DNA of 40,696 nt from Azospirillum isscasi (lineage in GTDB: Bacteria > Pseudomonadota > Alphaproteobacteria > Azospirillales > Azospirillaceae): positions 1 to 40,696 of the forward strand of contig NZ_JAUJFI010000037.1 in NCBI RefSeq assembly GCF_030849505.1, written 5' to 3'. Below, piece by piece: positions 26,637 through 34,778 of the stretch. The notes below the pieces were generated by a model that saw only the letters and a program-made list of their open reading frames with translations, did no database searches and had not been told where the DNA came from. How positions within the stretch are numbered: the stretch's first letter is position 1; every line of letters begins with the position of its first letter. The translations under genes were made by a program, and so were the position numbers.

Positions 26637-27524
26637 ATGGCGGACGGTTCGGCGAGCGGCGGGTTGAGGGATGCACGGGGGCGGCCGGTCGATCCGGATT
26701 CGCCGCTCGCGCTGAAGGCGCATCGCACCAACCTGCTGAACATTCCGGCGGAAACGCTGAGCGCGGAGTCGTTCAACGACGAGCCGCGGCGCCTGCGCAT
26801 CGGCGCCACCCGCAGCGAACACGCGGCGCTGTTCGAGGCGCTGGACGAAAGCCCGACCAGCCTGATCGCCGCCGACATCTTCCAGCACTACATGGCCCGC
26901 ACCTTCGGGCTGAACCCGGACTTTTCCGGCGCCGAGGGCGCGGACGGGCGGCGGCGCTACCGCGCCAGCTACCTGCGCCTTTTGAAAGGGTGGCTGTTCG
27001 ACAGCAACAACGCCGAAGGGGCGGTGCTGAAGGGCTGGGTGGAGAGCCGCTTCGGCCTGCTGCCCACCTACCACAAGGAGCCGATCCTCCGCTTCGCCTC
27101 CGATGCCTGGAGGCTCTACGGCGAGGAGAAGGTCTCCTCCCGCTTCCACAACAACAACATCAACCTTCAGCTCGACCTGCTGTACGAATATTGCCAGTGG
27201 TGGATGCGCCGCGGCTGGCCGGACGCGCCGATGCCGTCGCGCGCCAGCCACATCCGGCTCTACCGCGGCGTCAACGATTTCGAGGAGCACCACATCGTCG
27301 CGCGCCCCGACAAGCGCACGGCGGTCCTGCGACTCAACAACCTCAGCTCCTTTTCCATCGAGCGCGACATCGCCGGCCAGTTCGGGGACTACATCCTCGA
27401 AACCTGGGTGCCGCTCACCAAGGTGGTCTTCTTCCGCGACATCCTGCCCCGCTACCCCTTCAAGGGGGAGGGCGAGTATCTGGTGGTCGGCGGGGACTAC
27501 AGGGTGGGGGTGTCGCTTCTCTGA
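26637..27524 (+). CDS. draT: DraT, NAD+-dinitrogenase-reductase ADP-ribosyltransferase
   Basis: 295 aa. It transfers ADP-ribose from NAD+ to Arg101 of NifH and so switches nitrogenase off when ammonium or darkness/anaerobiosis is sensed. The start region HRTNLLNIPAETLSAESFN and the core HIRLYRGVNDFEEHHIV, FSIERDIAGQFGDYILETWV and EYLVVGGDYRVGVSLL are typical of DraT. The ribosome site (GGGGACGCG) is weak, consistent with low expression. It is divergent from nifHDK at about 1.9 kb, as described for A. brasilense. The 246-bp region upstream holds no NifA site or -24/-12 promoter that I can see. Confidence 0.96.
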   Translation: MADGSASGGLRDARGRPVDPDSPLALKAHRTNLLNIPAETLSAESFNDEPRRLRIGATRSEHAALFEALDESPTSLIAADIFQHYMARTFGLNPDFSGAEGADGRRRYRASYLRLLKGWLFDSNNAEGAVLKGWVESRFGLLPTYHKEPILRFASDAWRLYGEEKVSSRFHNNNINLQLDLLYEYCQWWMRRGWPDAPMPSRASHIRLYRGVNDFEEHHIVARPDKRTAVLRLNNLSSFSIERDIAGQFGDYILETWVPLTKVVFFRDILPRYPFKGEGEYLVVGGDYRVGVSLL

Positions 27525-27551
27525 CAACCGATCGCGGGACAGATCCGGCCC

Positions 27552-28445
27552 ATGACCCAACATTCCATCCGTTCACGCGCGCTGGGCGCCTATCTCGGGC
27601 TTGCCTGCGGCGACGCGCTGGGCGCCACCGTCGAGTTTCTGACAAAGGGCGAGATCGCCCACCAGTACGGCGTCCACAAGCACATCAAGGGCGGCGGCTG
27701 GCTGAAGCTGCCCGCCGGTCAGGTGACCGACGACACGGAGATGTCGCTCCACCTCGGCCGCGCCATCCTGTCCGGCCCGGAGTGGGACGCCCGCCGCGCC
27801 GCGGAGGAGTTCGCCGTGTGGCTGAAGGGCGTTCCCGTCGATGTCGGGGACACGACACGGCGCGGCATCCGCCGCTTCATCATGCACGGCACCCTGTCGG
27901 AGCCGGAGAGCGAGTACCACGCCGGCAACGGCGCGGCGATGCGCAACCTGCCGGTTGCCCTGGCGACTCTGGGCGACGACGCGGCCTTCGAGCGCTGGAC
28001 GGTGGAACAGGCGCACATCACCCATTGCAACGTCCTGTCCGATGCGGCGACCCTGACGCTGGGCCACATGGTGCGGCGTCTGGTGCTGGGCGGCGGCGTG
28101 CTCGACGTGCGTGACGAATCGAACAAGCTCATCGCGAAGCACCGGCAGTTCAAGTTCCAGCCCTACCGGGGCCTGTCCACCGCCTACATCGTCGATACGA
28201 TGCAGACGGTGATGCACTACTATTTCCAGACCGATTCCGTGGAATCCTGCGTCGTCGAGACCGTCAACCAGGGCGGCGACGCCGACACCACCGGCGCCAT
28301 CGCCGGCATGCTGGCCGGCGCCACCTATGGGGTGGAGAGCATCCCCCCGCGCTGGCTGCGCAAGCTCGACCGCGAGGTCTATGACGAAATCTGCGCCCAG
28401 GTGGACGGGCTGCTCGCCCGCTCCCCGGCGCTCAAGCAGGGGTGA
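27552..28445 (+). CDS. draG: DraG, dinitrogenase-reductase-activating glycohydrolase
   Basis: 297 aa. It removes ADP-ribose from NifH and restores activity; in vivo it is controlled by membrane sequestration through GlnZ/AmtB. The binuclear-metal ligands of the ADP-ribosylglycohydrolase fold are visible: the TDDTEMS motif (QVTDDTEMSLHLG), ACGDALGATVEF near the N-terminus, and the C-terminal NQGGDADTTGAIAG. It begins 27 nt after draT and overlaps the start region of the ArsC-like gene. Confidence 0.97.
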   Translation: MTQHSIRSRALGAYLGLACGDALGATVEFLTKGEIAHQYGVHKHIKGGGWLKLPAGQVTDDTEMSLHLGRAILSGPEWDARRAAEEFAVWLKGVPVDVGDTTRRGIRRFIMHGTLSEPESEYHAGNGAAMRNLPVALATLGDDAAFERWTVEQAHITHCNVLSDAATLTLGHMVRRLVLGGGVLDVRDESNKLIAKHRQFKFQPYRGLSTAYIVDTMQTVMHYYFQTDSVESCVVETVNQGGDADTTGAIAGMLAGATYGVESIPPRWLRKLDREVYDEICAQVDGLLARSPALKQG

Positions 28446-28453
28446 CCCCGACC

Positions 28454-28882
28454 ATGGCCGACGTGATCTTCTTCGAAAAGCCCGGCTGCGCCGGCAACAA
28501 CCGCCAGAAGGCGCTGCTGGCCGAGGCCGGACACACCGTCCACGCCCGCGACCTGCTGTCCGAACCCTGGACGGTGGAAACGCTGCGCCCCTTCTTCGGC
28601 GAGCGCCCGGTGGCCGAGTGGTTCAACCGCGCCGCCCCCGCGGTGAAGAACGGGGAGGTCGATCCGGACGCGCTGGACGAATCCGCCGCCCTGGCGCTGA
28701 TGCTGAAGACGCCGCTGCTGATCCGCCGCCCGCTGATGCAGGTCGGCGACCGCCGCGACTGCGGCTTCGAGGCGGAGCGGGTGGACGCCTGGATCGGGCT
28801 GGCCGCCGGAGCCCCCGAAGGCAAGCTGGAAGGCTGCGCCCGCGCCGGCATGCCGCCCTGCCCACCACCCGCAAAGGGGTGA
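28454..28882 (+). CDS. ArsC/Spx-like nitrogenase-associated protein
   Basis: 142 aa. The thioredoxin-fold ArsC family is recognised from VIFFEKPGCAGNNRQKALLAEAG, the ARDLLSEPWT turn, and LLIRRPLMQVGDRRDCGFEAERVDAWIG. It matches the 'nitrogenase-associated protein' branch often found after draG or near nif genes. One N-terminal Cys (in KPGCAGNN) corresponds to the ArsC Cys; three more Cys lie towards the C-terminus. The ATG at 28454 is chosen; a GTG at 28442 that overlaps the draG stop is also possible. Probably cotranscribed with draTG. Function unknown. Confidence 0.85.
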   Translation: MADVIFFEKPGCAGNNRQKALLAEAGHTVHARDLLSEPWTVETLRPFFGERPVAEWFNRAAPAVKNGEVDPDALDESAALALMLKTPLLIRRPLMQVGDRRDCGFEAERVDAWIGLAAGAPEGKLEGCARAGMPPCPPPAKG

Positions 28883-28957
28883 CGGGACAACCCCGACTGT
28901 CGTAGGTTTGCCCCCGTCCTGTTTGAAACCCGACATACCTTCGATGGGGGCCGATCC

Positions 28958-29725
28958 ATGTGCGAACTCCTGGGCATGAGCGCCAACGTGCCCACGGACA
29001 TCTGCTTCAGCTTTCGCGGCCTGATGCGCCGCGGCGGGCAGACCGGCCCGCACCGCGACGGCTGGGGCATCGCCTTCTACGAGGGGAAGGGCTGCCGCAC
29101 CTTCCACGACCCCGCGCCGAGCTGCGAGTCGGAGATCGCGCGGCTGGTCAGCAGCTATTCCATCAAGTCCTGCGTGGTGATTTCCCACATCCGGCGGGCC
29201 AACCGCGGGCGGGTGGCGCTGGAAAACACCCACCCCTTCACGCGGGAGCTGTGGGGCCGCGTCTGGACCTTCGCCCACAACGGCCAGCTCAAGGGCATCA
29301 AGGACCGGACGCTGACCTTCTACGCGCCGGTGGGTTCCACCGACAGCGAGCACGCCTTCTGCTGGCTGCTCGACCAGATCCGCATGCAGTATCCGGAGCC
29401 GCCGAAGAACAGCGCCGCCCTGATGCGGCTGATCCGCGACCTCGCCACCGACCTCGGCAAGCTGGGCGTCTTCAACATGCTGCTCAGCGACGGGCGGTAT
29501 CTGTGGTGCCACTGCGCGACCAACCTCGCCTGGCTGACGCGCAAGGCCCCCTTCGGCCCGGCGACGCTGATCGACGAGGACATGAGCGTCGATTTCGCCA
29601 AGGAGACGACGCCCGACGACGTGGTGACCGTCGTCGCCACCCGCCCCCTGACCCGCGATGAGAACTGGACCGTCATGAAGAGCGGCGAGATGGTCGTGTT
29701 CCGCGGCGGAAATCTGGTGCGTTGA
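28958..29725 (+). CDS. Class II glutamine amidotransferase (YafJ-like)
   Basis: 255 aa. An N-terminal-nucleophile amidotransferase fold: the catalytic Cys2 follows the initiator Met ([14 protein letters not shown]), and [31 protein letters not shown] and FAHNGQLKG are the conserved glutaminase motifs (Arg/Asn-Gly/Asp for glutamine binding; [11 protein letters not shown]). It has no synthetase domain, so the acceptor is unknown. It follows draT-draG-arsC in the same direction with a 75-bp gap; a role in nitrogen-status sensing by glutamine hydrolysis is speculative. Confidence 0.9.
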   Translation: MCELLGMSANVPTDICFSFRGLMRRGGQTGPHRDGWGIAFYEGKGCRTFHDPAPSCESEIARLVSSYSIKSCVVISHIRRANRGRVALENTHPFTRELWGRVWTFAHNGQLKGIKDRTLTFYAPVGSTDSEHAFCWLLDQIRMQYPEPPKNSAALMRLIRDLATDLGKLGVFNMLLSDGRYLWCHCATNLAWLTRKAPFGPATLIDEDMSVDFAKETTPDDVVTVVATRPLTRDENWTVMKSGEMVVFRGGNLVR

Positions 29726-29868
29726 CCGGCGATTGTTCCAATCCGCGCAACGAAGATTGGCGAAATCGGGGCTCAATCGAACGGCGTAAGCGGGCTTATG
29801 GTCACGTCCGAAACACACCGAAGCGATGACGGCGCCGCACCGGCGCCCCGCTTCCCGGACAGGACGGA

Positions 29869-30501
29869 ATGACCATGAAGCTTCTCCACATCGACTCCAG
29901 CCCGCTGGCCGACGCCTCCGTTTCGCGCCAGCTCACCGCCTCCATCGTCGAGGCGCTGCGCCAGGCGACGCCGGACGCCGAGGTCTCCTACCGCGACCTG
30001 ACCGTCGCCCCGCCGGACCACCTGACGGGCGAGCTGCTCCAGGTCGTGAAGTTCCGCAACCTGGAGGGCCTGTCCGCCCGCCAGCAGGAGGAGCTGGCCC
30101 TGACCGACGCTCTGGTGGACGAGTTCCTGGCCGCCGACGTGGTGGTGATCGGCGCCCCGATGTACAATTTCTCGGTCCCGACGCAGCTCAAGGCCTGGAT
30201 CGACCGCATCGCCCAGGCGGGCCGCACCTTCCGCTACACCGAGAAGGGGCCGGTCGGTCTGGCCGGCGGCAAGAAGGTCTACATCGCCTCCACCCGCGGC
30301 GGCGTCTACTCCACCAACGCCGCGATGAGCGCGCTGGACCACCAGGAATCCTTCCTGCGCACGGTGCTGGGCTTCATGGGCGTCACCGACGTGACGGTGA
30401 TCCGGGCCGAGGGCATCGGCATGGGTCCGGACGCCCGCGCCAGGGCGCTGGCCGCCGCCCAGCAGGAAATCGACGCCCTGGCCGTTCCGGTCGCGGCGTA
30501 A
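29869..30501 (+). CDS. azoR: FMN-dependent NADH-azoreductase
   Basis: 210 aa, flavodoxin-like fold. The N-terminal [17 protein letters not shown] binds FMN phosphate, the [17 protein letters not shown] segment contacts the flavin, and STRGGVY completes the site. It reduces quinones and azo compounds with NADH. Start at the first ATG; a second ATG two codons later is equally spaced from AGGACGGA. It is followed by a strong terminator. No visible link to nitrogen fixation; probably a detoxification or quinone-homeostasis gene. Confidence 0.94.
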   Translation: MTMKLLHIDSSPLADASVSRQLTASIVEALRQATPDAEVSYRDLTVAPPDHLTGELLQVVKFRNLEGLSARQQEELALTDALVDEFLAADVVVIGAPMYNFSVPTQLKAWIDRIAQAGRTFRYTEKGPVGLAGGKKVYIASTRGGVYSTNAAMSALDHQESFLRTVLGFMGVTDVTVIRAEGIGMGPDARARALAAAQQEIDALAVPVAA

Positions 30502-30512
30502 AGGGTTGACTG

Positions 30513-30543
30513 GCCCCTCTCCCCCCTGGGGAGAGGGGCTTTT
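30513..30543 (+). terminator. Rho-independent terminator after azoR
   Basis: A perfect 12-bp stem (GCCCCTCTCCCC with its complement at 30528-30539), 3-nt loop and T4 tail. It lies 12 nt after the azoR stop and just before the end of the convergent SIR2-like gene. Confidence 0.9.
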
Positions 30544-30545
30544 CG

Positions 30546-31415
30546 TCACGCCCCCATCGCTTCCGCGATCCGCCGGATCGCCTCGTCCAGAGGCAGGTCG
30601 AGGCGGGTGATGTTGTGAAGCTCCAGGAAGCGGGCCTCGTTCCTCGACAGCTCGCCCTCGATGACCGCCCAGTGCTTGTCGGACGACCGCTTGGCGATCT
30701 GGCGGGCGAAGGTGCGCTGGATCTCCTGATCGAAGCGGCAGCCGAGATAGAGGAAGTTCTTCCCCGCCCGGCGTTCCTGCACGACGGCGGGGATCGGCGT
30801 CTGGATGTCGATTTCCGTCAGGATCTCGACAAAGTCGCTGTCGGAAATCAGGTAGTTCCCCGCCGGGGCCGCGCTGCCGGATGGCTTGTAGAGCAGGGTC
30901 TCCCAGCCGGACGCCGCGGCGGCCTCCACCTCCGCGCCGCCGGGGGCGTAGTATTTCACCCATTCGCCGACGCCCTGCGGGTGGGACAGGCCCTGGATCT
31001 GCCCCCAGCTCCGCCCCGCATCGGCGGTCAGCAGGCTTTCCAGCGCGTTGTCGTACCAGACATCGACGATCATCGGCGGGGCGGGCAGGGTGGCCAGCCA
31101 AGTGTGCACCGGCGTGGCCGGCACCTCGCGTTTGAAGATCTCGTTCAGGATGTTGTCGAGCGTCTTGCGGTGACGCCGCGATTCGATGAACTGGGCGACC
31201 GCGGTCAGTTGGCTGCGGATGCGGCCCGGTGCGGCGACCTTGGCGTTCAGCCGCCGGGCCAGTTCCAGCGAATTGCGCGGGATGGGGCAGTCGGCCTCCG
31301 GCAGCAGCGCGAAGGCGCCCGGCCCGAGATAGGGCACCACGCCCCGCGCCTTCAGCGCCGTGGCGATCTCCGCGATGAGGGTGTCCGTGCTGTCGATGAC
31401 GGCGGTGTCGGTCAT
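30546..31415 (-). CDS. SIR2-like NAD-binding protein in the nif cluster
   Basis: 289 aa. The N-terminal region (ATALKARGVVPYLGPGAFAL) matches the nucleotide-binding start of SIR2-like domains, and PPMIVDVWYDNALESLL occupies the place of the usual 'TTNYDxLLE' motif; KNFLYLGCRFDQEIQRTFARQI is the equivalent of the 'GYSLxDxHI' C-terminal strand. It has no zinc ribbon, unlike sirtuin deacylases. It ends the minus-strand run that begins at nifB. In nature such domains act as NADases, deacylases or ADP-ribose enzymes; the role here is unknown. The ribosome site is weak and a REP-like element separates it from the DegT-like gene. Confidence 0.8.
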   Translation of the reverse strand: MTDTAVIDSTDTLIAEIATALKARGVVPYLGPGAFALLPEADCPIPRNSLELARRLNAKVAAPGRIRSQLTAVAQFIESRRHRKTLDNILNEIFKREVPATPVHTWLATLPAPPMIVDVWYDNALESLLTADAGRSWGQIQGLSHPQGVGEWVKYYAPGGAEVEAAAASGWETLLYKPSGSAAPAGNYLISDSDFVEILTEIDIQTPIPAVVQERRAGKNFLYLGCRFDQEIQRTFARQIAKRSSDKHWAVIEGELSRNEARFLELHNITRLDLPLDEAIRRIAEAMGA

Positions 31416-31436
31416 GCTAACCCCGTTCGGCTTGCG

Positions 31437-31479
31437 TTTGCCCCCTCCCTGACCCTCCCCCGCTGCGCAGGGGAGGGGA
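31437..31479. repeat. REP-like element, copy 3
   Basis: TTTGCCCCCTCCCTGACCCT followed by a CCCTCCCC/GGGGAGGG hairpin (31453-31460 with 31470-31477) around CGCTGCGCA. Same orientation as copy 1. Fills the gap between the DegT-like and SIR2-like genes. Confidence 0.8.
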
Positions 31480-31502
31480 TTTCAGTTGGAAAGGGGCGCG
31501 TT

Positions 31503-32684
31503 TCACAAATAGATCGCCGCGCCCGCCCCGGTGTTGACGGTGGCGTCCTTCAGCGTGTCCACGATGAACTGCACCTCGTCGGCGGTGACCTTGTGGTGCA
31601 GCGGCAGGGCCAGCACACGGTCCACCGTCTTCTGGCAGACCGGGCAGTCGGCCCGGCTGGCGCCGCGCTCCTGGTAATATTGCTGGGTGTAGAGCGCCTG
31701 CCCGTAGTCGGACGCCTCCACGTCGTGCGTGGACAGATCCTCCAGCACCGCCTTGCGCCCCGACGCCGTGAAGCGGGTGCCCAGGTGCACGGCGTAGACC
31801 ATGGGATGCACGTCGTCGGCGCCCGGCCCCTTGTAGGGCGGCTTGATGCCTTCGAAGGAGGCCATGGCCGCCTCGTAGAAGCCGACCACCGCCCGGCGCT
31901 TCGCCAGGATCTCCGGCAGGCGCTTCAACTGGACGAGGCCGAGCGCCGCGGTCAGGTTGCTCATCCCCGCCTGGAAGGGGATGGTGCGGGTGATGACCAC
32001 CGTGTTGCGGTGTTCCATCTCGCGGCGGCGCAGGTAGCGGAGCTGGTGGGCGAGGTTGCGGTCGTCGGTGACGATCATCCCGCCTTCGCCGGTCACCAGA
32101 ACGCCGGGTTCGGAAAAGTCGAAAATCGCGCAGTCGCCGAAGCTGCCGACCAGCCGCCCCTTGTAGGAGGAGCCGATCGCTTCCGTCGAATCCTCGATCA
32201 GGATCAGCCCCTTGTCCGTGGCGAGCGTGCGCAGCTCGTCCCAATGGGCGGGGTGGCCGTTGACGTTTCCGGCCAGGATGGCCTTGGTGCGCGGCGTGAT
32301 CTTCGCCTCGGCCTTGGCCGGGTTGATGGTGTGCTGCCAGTAGTCGATGTCCACGAAGACCGGCTCCGCCCCGGCCAACGCAATGGCGTGCTGCACCTGA
32401 TGCCAGCCGAAGGGGGAGCAGAGAACCTCGTCCCCGGGGCCGATGCCGTAGGCTTTCAGAACCATCAGGGTGGCGATGGTGCCGCTGGAAACCGCCACCG
32501 CGTGGGCGCGGCCGAGATACGCGGCGAAGGCGTTCTCGAATCCCTCCGTCATCCGCCCGTCGCCGAGGCTGCCGGAGGTCAGGATGCGGCTGACCACCGC
32601 CAGCTCGGCCTCCGAAATGTCCGGGTCGATCAGCGGGATGTAGTCGCCGGGTTCGCCGTCCGCATCGTCTTCGGGCATCGTCAT
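31503..32684 (-). CDS. DegT/DnrJ/EryC1-fold protein lacking the PLP lysine
   Basis: 393 aa. The fold-type I aminotransferase scaffold is clear: YIPLIDPDISEAELAVVSRIL, AVAVSSGTIATLMVLKAYGIGPGDEV, the PLP-ring Asp165 in ILIEDSTEAIGSSYKGR, and TGEGGMIVT at about 198-206. The Schiff-base Lys that should lie five residues before GEGG is replaced by Gly194 (FSEPGVLVTGEGG), so it should not form the usual internal aldimine. A CPVC pair near the C-terminus (RADCPVCQKT) is extra. The start has GAGG 8 nt upstream. It lies 14 nt after the 94-aa gene and belongs to the nifB run. A non-aminotransferase role (binding, dehydration or structural) is inferred. Confidence 0.85.
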   Translation of the reverse strand: MTMPEDDADGEPGDYIPLIDPDISEAELAVVSRILTSGSLGDGRMTEGFENAFAAYLGRAHAVAVSSGTIATLMVLKAYGIGPGDEVLCSPFGWHQVQHAIALAGAEPVFVDIDYWQHTINPAKAEAKITPRTKAILAGNVNGHPAHWDELRTLATDKGLILIEDSTEAIGSSYKGRLVGSFGDCAIFDFSEPGVLVTGEGGMIVTDDRNLAHQLRYLRRREMEHRNTVVITRTIPFQAGMSNLTAALGLVQLKRLPEILAKRRAVVGFYEAAMASFEGIKPPYKGPGADDVHPMVYAVHLGTRFTASGRKAVLEDLSTHDVEASDYGQALYTQQYYQERGASRADCPVCQKTVDRVLALPLHHKVTADEVQFIVDTLKDATVNTGAGAAIYL

Positions 32685-32698
32685 TCCGCCATCCTCAT

Positions 32699-32983
32699 TC
32701 AATCGTCCTCGTCCCGCTGCGCGATCACCACGCCGGTCGCCGTCTCCGGCTTGTTGGTGATGAGCCAGCAATGGTTGCTGCCGTCCACGAGGTAGAGGTT
32801 GAAACCGGCCTCCTCCCGGAAGGCGTCCTCCGCCATCACCGCGGCGTGCGCCCCGGTGACGTTGGACAGGTCCGGGTTCGCCTCGCGCACGGCGCGGACG
32901 ACGTCGTCGAGCCGGATGCCGTCCGCGAAGAGCTTGCCGGCCAAAGCGGCGATGAAATCGATCCGTTCCGGGGTCAGGGCCAT
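32699..32983 (-). CDS. Small conserved-looking protein, 94 aa, after nifT
   Basis: Not recognised. MALTPERIDFIAALAGKLFA start; a GTG three codons earlier would overlap the nifT stop. Soluble and acidic at the C-terminus (QRDEDD), with a helical N-terminal half (IRLDDVVRAVREANPDL) and a strand-rich end (EAGFNLYLVDGSNHCWLITNKPETATGVVIA). It is only 5 nt after nifT and 14 nt before the DegT-like gene, so it is surely cotranscribed. Function unknown. Confidence 0.75.
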   Translation of the reverse strand: MALTPERIDFIAALAGKLFADGIRLDDVVRAVREANPDLSNVTGAHAAVMAEDAFREEAGFNLYLVDGSNHCWLITNKPETATGVVIAQRDEDD

Positions 32984-32988
32984 GGCCG

Positions 32989-33198
32989 TCACTCCGCGCC
33001 GCGCTTCTTGGCCTCGACGGTGATGGGCAGGCGGGTGTCCGCCGGCATCTCGGGCATGTCCAGCGTCCAGCCGTTGGCGACCTTGACCCAGCCGCCCCAC
33101 ACGCCCGGCTTCTCCATCTCCACGATGGGCTCTTCCAGGTCCTTCTTGGCGACGTAGATCGTGTATTGCTCACCGGCCTTGCGCAGCATCACCTTCAT
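32989..33198 (-). CDS. nifT: NifT/FixU family protein
   Basis: 69 aa. MKVMLRKAGEQYTIYVAKKDLEE and the GWVKVANGWTLDMPEMP core are typical of NifT, a small beta-rich protein of unknown biochemical role found in most nif clusters. GGAGAG precedes the ATG. It is between the second nifS-like gene and the 94-aa gene. Confidence 0.92.
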   Translation of the reverse strand: MKVMLRKAGEQYTIYVAKKDLEEPIVEMEKPGVWGGWVKVANGWTLDMPEMPADTRLPITVEAKKRGAE

Positions 33199-33236
33199 GT
33201 CACTCTCCAGTCGTCGTGTGTTTGGCTGTTGTTCTG

Positions 33237-34388
33237 TCAGGCCGTGATCCGCGCGTAGAGCGCGGGGAACTCGTTCAGGACCGACTCCACCTCCGCCGCC
33301 GTGCTGAAGCGGCCGAGGGAGAAGCGCAGGCTGGCCGCGGCCTCCGCCGGGGACAGGCCCATGGCGGTCAGGACGTGGCTCGGCTCGTTGCCGCCCGTCG
33401 CACAGGCCGCCCCCATGGAGACGGCGATGCCGGCGCGGTCGAGCCGCATCAGCAGTTCCTCCGCATCCACCGGGCGGCCCTGCGGGTCGGCGAAGCGGAT
33501 GTTGCTGGTGTTGGACAGGCGGGTGGCCCCCTCGCCGTTGACGCGGCTGCCCGGCCATGCGGCGAGCACGCCACGCTCCAGCCGGTCGCGCAGGATCGCC
33601 ATGCCGCCGGCCTCCGCCACCGTGGCGGCGGCGCGGTCGGCGGCGACGCCGAAGCCGACGATGGCCGGCACATTCTCCGTCCCGCCGCGGCGGTGGCGCT
33701 CCTGATGGCCGTGGATCAGCGGGGCGAAGGGCACGCCCTTGCGGATGAAGAGGGCGCCGGCGCCCTTCGGCCCGTGCATCTTGTGGGCGGACAGGGTCAG
33801 CAGGTCGGCGTTCACCGCGTCCACCCGGATGGGCAGCCGCCCGGCGGCCTGCACCGCGTCGGTGTGGAACAGCGCGCCGCGCGCCTGGGCGATGTCGGCG
33901 GCGGCGCCGACCGGCTGGATCGCCCCGGTCTCGTTGTTCGCCCACATCACGGAAACCAGCGCCGTCTCCGCCGTCACCGCGTCGCGCAGGTCGGAGAGCG
34001 CGATGGTGCCGGTGCCGTCCACCGGCAGGACGGTGACCCGCCAGCCCTGCCGCTCCAGATCCCCGGCCAGCAGCAGGGTGGAGGGATGCTCCACCGCCGT
34101 GGTGACGAGGTGGCGGCGCTCCGGACGCTCCGCCGCGACGGCGCGCAGCGTGCCGAGCAGGGCGGTGTGGTTGGCCTCCGTCGCGCTGGCGGTGAAGAGG
34201 ATCTCGGCGCTCTTCGCACCGACCAGCGCCGCCACCCGGGCGCGCGCCTCGCCCACCGCCCGTTTGGCCGCCATGCCGGCGGCGTGCGGGCTGGAGGGGT
34301 TGCCGAACTCCCCGGACAGGTGCGGCAGCATCGCCTCCCGCACCTCGGGCGCCAGCGGGGTCGTCGCGTTGTTGTCGAGATAGATCAT
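33237..34388 (-). CDS. Second NifS-type cysteine desulfurase
   Basis: 383 aa. A PLP cysteine desulfurase of the NifS group: IYLDNNATTPLAPEVREAM, His101 (VEHPST), NNETGAIQPVG, PLP Lys203 (SAHKMHGPKG) and the persulfide Cys329 in MGAACATGG. The Cys loop differs from that of the nifS at 10245-11447 (SSGSACTSG). It sits between the NifZ-like gene and nifT rather than next to a scaffold gene, so its partner may be NifZ, NifB or FdxN (inference). All catalytic residues are intact. Confidence 0.93.
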   Translation of the reverse strand: MIYLDNNATTPLAPEVREAMLPHLSGEFGNPSSPHAAGMAAKRAVGEARARVAALVGAKSAEILFTASATEANHTALLGTLRAVAAERPERRHLVTTAVEHPSTLLLAGDLERQGWRVTVLPVDGTGTIALSDLRDAVTAETALVSVMWANNETGAIQPVGAAADIAQARGALFHTDAVQAAGRLPIRVDAVNADLLTLSAHKMHGPKGAGALFIRKGVPFAPLIHGHQERHRRGGTENVPAIVGFGVAADRAAATVAEAGGMAILRDRLERGVLAAWPGSRVNGEGATRLSNTSNIRFADPQGRPVDAEELLMRLDRAGIAVSMGAACATGGNEPSHVLTAMGLSPAEAAASLRFSLGRFSTAAEVESVLNEFPALYARITA

Positions 34389-34427
34389 GAGTCCATCGGG
34401 AGCCGTGGCACGAACGGGCGGAAGCGG

Positions 34428-34739
34428 TCAGTCCATCACGCCGGGAACGCCGCGGCGGCGGCCGTCGGCGGGAACGATCTCCTCCTCCAGGCAGCCGACG
34501 ACGACACCGGCGGGGAACTCCACGAGGTAGACGGGGATCTGCGTGCCCTCGGCGTGGCCGATGCGCACGATGGTGCCGGGCGTTCCCTGGGGGACCAGCA
34601 GGGCGCCTTCGGCGGCGCTGGGGTGGCTGCCGTCGTTGTGCAGGTCCACCGCGGCGGTGACCGCCAAGCCCCAATCGTAGAGCGGCTCGCGCGGCGGGAT
34701 GAAGCCGGGCTTCTTCGCTTCGGTAACGGCGTCGCTCAT
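34428..34739 (-). CDS. NifZ-like protein (divergent second copy)
   Basis: 103 aa. The C-terminal two thirds match the NifZ domain (HNDGSHP, GTPGTIVRIGHAEGTQIPVYLVEFPAGVVVGCLEEEI). The N-terminus is different from that of the neighbouring nifZ (PGFIPPREPLYDWGLAV). AAGGAGCACGCG precedes the ATG. It lies 39 nt after nifZ, so two NifZ-domain genes are in tandem. NifZ helps mature the second P-cluster of MoFe protein. Confidence 0.8.
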   Translation of the reverse strand: MSDAVTEAKKPGFIPPREPLYDWGLAVTAAVDLHNDGSHPSAAEGALLVPQGTPGTIVRIGHAEGTQIPVYLVEFPAGVVVGCLEEEIVPADGRRRGVPGVMD

Positions 34740-34778
34740 CGCGTGCTCCTTAGGCGGGAGGGTTGCGGAAGGGAAGGG

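Noticed and set aside
28920-28935. TGT-N10-ACA site (TGTTTGAAACCCGACA) before the amidotransferase gene
   Set aside because: It is only 22 bp before the ATG with no -24/-12 promoter between, so it cannot act as an upstream activator; probably chance.
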